Assembly: GCF_943371865.1 (NCBI RefSeq)
Contig: NZ_CALRWL010000016.1
Coordinates: forward strand, 43,592 to 107,591
Direction of reading: 5' to 3'
Length of the DNA: 64,000 bases
From: Azorhizobium sp943371865
Lineage (GTDB): Bacteria > Pseudomonadota > Alphaproteobacteria > Rhizobiales > Xanthobacteraceae
Shown: piece by piece, positions 61,089 to 64,000 of the stretch
How positions within the stretch are numbered: the first letter of the stretch is position 1
Layout of the letters: each line of letters starts with the position of its first letter
Notes under the pieces: generated by a model
What the model saw: the letters and a program-made list of their open reading frames with translations, nothing else
The model's database searches: none
What the model was told of the DNA's origin: nothing
Program-made: the position numbers and the translations under genes

Positions 61089-63803
61089 TTAGAGCGCGAT
61101 TCCCCGATCGGATCGCGTCAATCTGATCGGGTCGCGCTCTAAGCTGACGGGCAGATCGAAGGAAATGCGCACGCCGGTGCCGTGCCCCGGAACCGGGCTC
61201 TGGGCGCGGATGGTGCCGCCATGGGCTTCCACGATCCCCTTGGCGATGGCAAGGCCGAGCCCGGCCCCCTCCCCGCCATCGGCCCGATCCGAGGCGGCGC
61301 GGACGAACTTCTCGAACACATGGTCCAGCAAAGCGGGGGGAATGCCGGGGCCGGTGTCGGTCACCGACACCTCGATGGCGCCAGGGATGCGATGCGCCGC
61401 CACCTCGATCTTGGCGGCGGCGCCCGCATAGCGCACCGCATTGCCCACCACATTGGCCAGCACCTGATTGAGCAGGATCTGGTCCGCCTGCACCAAAGGC
61501 AGGTCGTCTTCCAGCGTCACCACCATATGCTGGATGGCGCCGCGCCGCCGGGCCGCGGCCACCGCCTGGTTGAGCACCTCGCCCAGATCCACCCAGTCGC
61601 GGCGCAGGTCCAGGGCGCCCGCCTCCAGGCGGGTCATGGACAGCAGGTTGCGCACCATGCCGTCCAGATGGTCCGCCTCCTCGCGGATCTGGGACAGGAG
61701 ATCCCGCCGCTGCTCGGGATCGATGCGCTCGCCATATTCCATCAGGCTGCTGGCGGCCCCGAGAATGGAGGACAAGGGGGTGCGGAAATCATGGCTGATG
61801 GAGGCCAGCAGGATGTTGCGCACCCGCTCCGCTTCCGCCGCACTGCGCACATTGGCCATTTCCCCCGACAGCGCGGCGCGCTCCAGGGCCGAGGCGGTCT
61901 GGTCCGCCAGCGCATCCAGCAGCACCCGCGCCTCGGGGTCGAGCGCGCCCTGGCTGGCTGAGGATTCCAGGCCTATGACGCCGATGCAGCCCTGCCGCGC
62001 CCGCAGCGGCAGAAACAGCCACGGCACGCTGGGCAGCGTCCCGGTGCGGGCGCCAGCCGGCTCATTGCGTTCATAGGCCCAGCGCGCGGCGCTGAGCGAG
62101 GCGGTGTCGAGCCGGTCCTCCGGCGGCCAGGCGGCGGCCAGGTTCAGTTCGCCATTGGGCGCCACCAGCACCACCGCCGCCCGCGCCAGGATGGCGTGGA
62201 TTTCGGAGGCGGCCCCATCGGCAATATCGCCGGGACCGGCGAGAGAGGAGAGCTTGCGGGTGAATTCATAGAGCCGTCGCCCCGCCCGCACCCGCTGGGA
62301 GGAGGCCTTGGCCTGCTCCCGCGCCCGCCCGGCCACCGCCGAGATCAGCACCGCGATCACCAGGAAGATAAACAGCGCCAGCAATTCATGGGGGCGGGCG
62401 ATGGTGAAGGTGTAGATCGGGTCGATGAAGAAGAAATTATAAGCCACCGCCGACAGCAGCGAGGCGAACACCGCCGGCCAGACCCCGAACAGCAGCGCCG
62501 GGATCAGCACCGCCAGCAGGAAGATCATGGAGACATTGGGCAGGGCCACATGCTGGGTCAGCACTTCGCCGAGGAGGGTGGCGACGGACACCGCCATCAC
62601 CGCCGCCACATAGCCGTCCAGATGGCCCACCGGCGGCAGCCGGCGCGTGGTCGCCCCCTCGTCGGTCTCGCTGCCGAAGGTCACCACATGCACCGCAATG
62701 CCGCTGGCCTCGCGCACCAAGGCATCCGCCAGGGTGCGCACGAACGGGCGCGACAGCCGCGCCGGACGGGCGCGCGCCACCACGATCTGCGTCACATTCT
62801 CGAATTTCGCGACCCGCAGCACCTCGTCGACGATGTCGCTGCCCACCAGCGAGCGGGTCTCGGCGCCGAGGCTCTCGGCCAGGCGCAGCGCCGCATCCAC
62901 CTTCTGGCGGGCGGCCAGATCCATCACCGTGCCGGGACGCTCCACCGTGACCGCGAACCATGGCGCATCGGCCATGTCCGCCAGCCGTTTGGCCTCGCGC
63001 ACCACCCGTTGGGCCGAGGCGTCCGGCCCGACGCAGACCAGGATGCGCTCGCCCGCCGCCCATGGCCCCTCGATGGCGCCGCCTTGCATGTGCTCCACCA
63101 GGTCGTCGTCCACCCGCGCCGCCACCCGCCGCAGCGCCAGTTCGCGCAAGGCGGTCAGATTGGTGGGCTTGAAGAAGCGCTCGATCGCCCGGGCGGCGGT
63201 GTCCTGCACATAGACCTTGCCTTCGGCGAGCCGTTTGAGCAGCTCATCCGGCGGCAGGTCCACCATGACCACCTCGTCCGCCTCCTGCACGGCGGTGTCC
63301 GGCACGGTCTCGCGCACCCGCACGCCGGAGATGCGCTGCACCACCTCGTTCAGGCTCTCCAGATGCTGGATGTTGAGCGTGGTCCAGACATCGATGCCGG
63401 CCTCCAGCAGGTCTTCCACATCCTGCCAGCGCTTGGGATGGCGGCTGCCGGGCACGTTGGAATGGGCATATTCATCCACCAGCAGCAGCTTCGGCCGCCG
63501 CGCCAAAGCGCCCTCCAGATCGAATTCCGGCACCAGATGGCCGCGATAATGGATCGGGCGCCGGGGCAGCACATCCAGCCCCTCCACCATGGCCTCGGTC
63601 TCCCGGCGGCCATGGGTCTCGACGATGCCCACCACCACGTCGGTGCCGCCGGCTTTGGCCGCCTGGGCGGCCTGGAGCATGGCGTAGGTCTTGCCCACGC
63701 CGGGGGCGGCGCCGAGAAACACGCGCAGCTTGCCCTTACCTTCCCGCTCGGCCTTGGCCAGCAGCGCCTCCGGCGAGGCGCGCGGCTTGTCCTCATGGCC
63801 CAT
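61089..63803 (-). CDS. kdpD: Osmosensitive K+ channel histidine kinase KdpD
   Basis: The start ATG 63803 follows GGGAGG; the TTG before it is less likely. The 904-residue product has the KdpD N-terminal domain with Walker A GAAPGVGKTYAMLQAA, a USP-like domain (about 250-370; ERILVCVGPDASAQRVVREA), four membrane spans (about 400-500), a GAF-like region, and a histidine kinase core with H box SHDFRTPLSSI, N box NQVLANVVGNAVRYAG and G box GAGLGLAIAKGIVEAHGG. It senses K+ limitation and phosphorylates KdpE. The last codons (ERDPIRLTRSDRGIAL) are made by a palindromic repeat. kdpABC should lie to the right, outside the window. Confidence 0.94.
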   Translation of the reverse strand: MGHEDKPRASPEALLAKAEREGKGKLRVFLGAAPGVGKTYAMLQAAQAAKAGGTDVVVGIVETHGRRETEAMVEGLDVLPRRPIHYRGHLVPEFDLEGALARRPKLLLVDEYAHSNVPGSRHPKRWQDVEDLLEAGIDVWTTLNIQHLESLNEVVQRISGVRVRETVPDTAVQEADEVVMVDLPPDELLKRLAEGKVYVQDTAARAIERFFKPTNLTALRELALRRVAARVDDDLVEHMQGGAIEGPWAAGERILVCVGPDASAQRVVREAKRLADMADAPWFAVTVERPGTVMDLAARQKVDAALRLAESLGAETRSLVGSDIVDEVLRVAKFENVTQIVVARARPARLSRPFVRTLADALVREASGIAVHVVTFGSETDEGATTRRLPPVGHLDGYVAAVMAVSVATLLGEVLTQHVALPNVSMIFLLAVLIPALLFGVWPAVFASLLSAVAYNFFFIDPIYTFTIARPHELLALFIFLVIAVLISAVAGRAREQAKASSQRVRAGRRLYEFTRKLSSLAGPGDIADGAASEIHAILARAAVVLVAPNGELNLAAAWPPEDRLDTASLSAARWAYERNEPAGARTGTLPSVPWLFLPLRARQGCIGVIGLESSASQGALDPEARVLLDALADQTASALERAALSGEMANVRSAAEAERVRNILLASISHDFRTPLSSILGAASSLMEYGERIDPEQRRDLLSQIREEADHLDGMVRNLLSMTRLEAGALDLRRDWVDLGEVLNQAVAAARRRGAIQHMVVTLEDDLPLVQADQILLNQVLANVVGNAVRYAGAAAKIEVAAHRIPGAIEVSVTDTGPGIPPALLDHVFEKFVRAASDRADGGEGAGLGLAIAKGIVEAHGGTIRAQSPVPGHGTGVRISFDLPVSLERDPIRLTRSDRGIAL
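61091..61140. repeat. Imperfect palindromic repeat covering the 3' end of kdpD
   Basis: Outer stem AGAGCGCGA/TCGCGCTCT (61091-61099 with 61132-61140) and an inner, nearly perfect stem built on CCCGATCGGAT/ATCTGATCGGG. It spans the last codons of kdpD and looks like a dispersed palindromic element that has been read as coding. Confidence 0.65.
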
Positions 63804-63842
63804 CAACGCGCCTCCCGTGCAACGCGGTCCTTGAACGCAACG

Positions 63843-63868
63843 ACCCTCCCCCGCATGCGGGAGAGGGT
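63843..63868. repeat. REP-like palindrome, copy 1
   Basis: ACCCTCCCCCGC-AT-GCGGGAGAGGGT forms a 12-base-pair stem with a single C/A mismatch and a two-base loop, 40 bases upstream of kdpD. The same sequence recurs at 63957-63980, so it is a dispersed repeat. Confidence 0.7.
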
Positions 63869-63956
63869 ATGACTTTATATGGCAATGCCAGGCGTCAGGC
63901 CCTGCTCCTTATGGTTGTGCCCGGACATTCCGCGCTGCCGCGCGGCCCCCACCCTG

Positions 63957-63980
63957 CCCTCCCCCGCAAGCGGGAGAGGG
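63957..63980. repeat. REP-like palindrome, copy 2
   Basis: CCCTCCCCCGC-AA-GCGGGAGAGGG repeats copy 1 with the loop AA instead of AT. Both copies are in the gap upstream of kdpD; the sequence between them holds no supported gene. Confidence 0.7.
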
Positions 63981-64000
63981 TGAAATCGGAGAGCACGCGC

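Overview
The window is GC-rich chromosomal DNA of an alphaproteobacterium, most likely a member of the Hyphomicrobiales (Rhizobiales), and the overall mix suggests Xanthobacteraceae-like bacteria (Azorhizobium/Xanthobacter type). The order assignment rests on the tig-clpP-clpX-lon-hupB block, the clpS-clpA pair, metC next to an aapJQMP amino-acid transporter, glnB-glnA, a phasin, and a HemP gene with an Irr-like box. The family assignment is an inference from gene content only.

Bases 1 to about 8,240 are the right end of an integrated phage-like element. All its genes lie on the + strand in a tightly packed early-type operon (DUF2303, TerB-like, a second DNA polymerase III beta clamp, an ASCH-like protein, a CX6CX2C Gp37/Gp68 protein, several unknowns, a small HTH-like protein). 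It ends in a tyrosine recombinase whose reading frame runs into the 3' half of a tRNA-Asp gene, the evident attachment site. The left end lies outside the window. From 8,314 to 10,127 there is gene-poor DNA holding a PilZ gene and tRNA-Val.

Bases 10,128-17,400 hold the protein quality-control block hupB, lon, clpX, clpP, tig (all -) and tRNA-Leu. From 17,599 to 28,636 come a LysR/aldo-keto reductase divergent pair, a Tat-exported multicopper-oxidase-like protein that has lost most copper ligands, the NAD(P)HX repair enzyme, glnB-glnA, azlCD, and a pabB-pabC-GNAT operon. From 28,731 to 37,012 come clpA/clpS, a phasin, a SPOR-tailed D,D-carboxypeptidase, a J-domain/VWA gene pair, panC with a structured leader, and a small membrane protein.

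Bases 37,131-43,266 hold aapJQMP (with a hairpin separating the binding-protein gene from the permease genes) and metC. Bases 43,291-47,003 form a four-gene envelope-lipid operon (ArnT-like transferase, PAP2 phosphatase, GT2 glycosyltransferase, LAB_N protein) linked by TTGA overlaps. Then come hemP, an RND efflux pair, a class I aminotransferase, a CPA1 antiporter, a diguanylate cyclase, UDP-glucuronate decarboxylase, a ROK-type kinase with apparently circularly permuted motif order, and kdpE-kdpD at the right edge, surrounded by small palindromic repeats.

The most unusual items are the permuted ROK-like kinase, the copper-less multicopper oxidase, the integrase/tRNA fusion with atypical catalytic residues, the Irr-like box at hemP, and the structured leaders at panC and aapQ.
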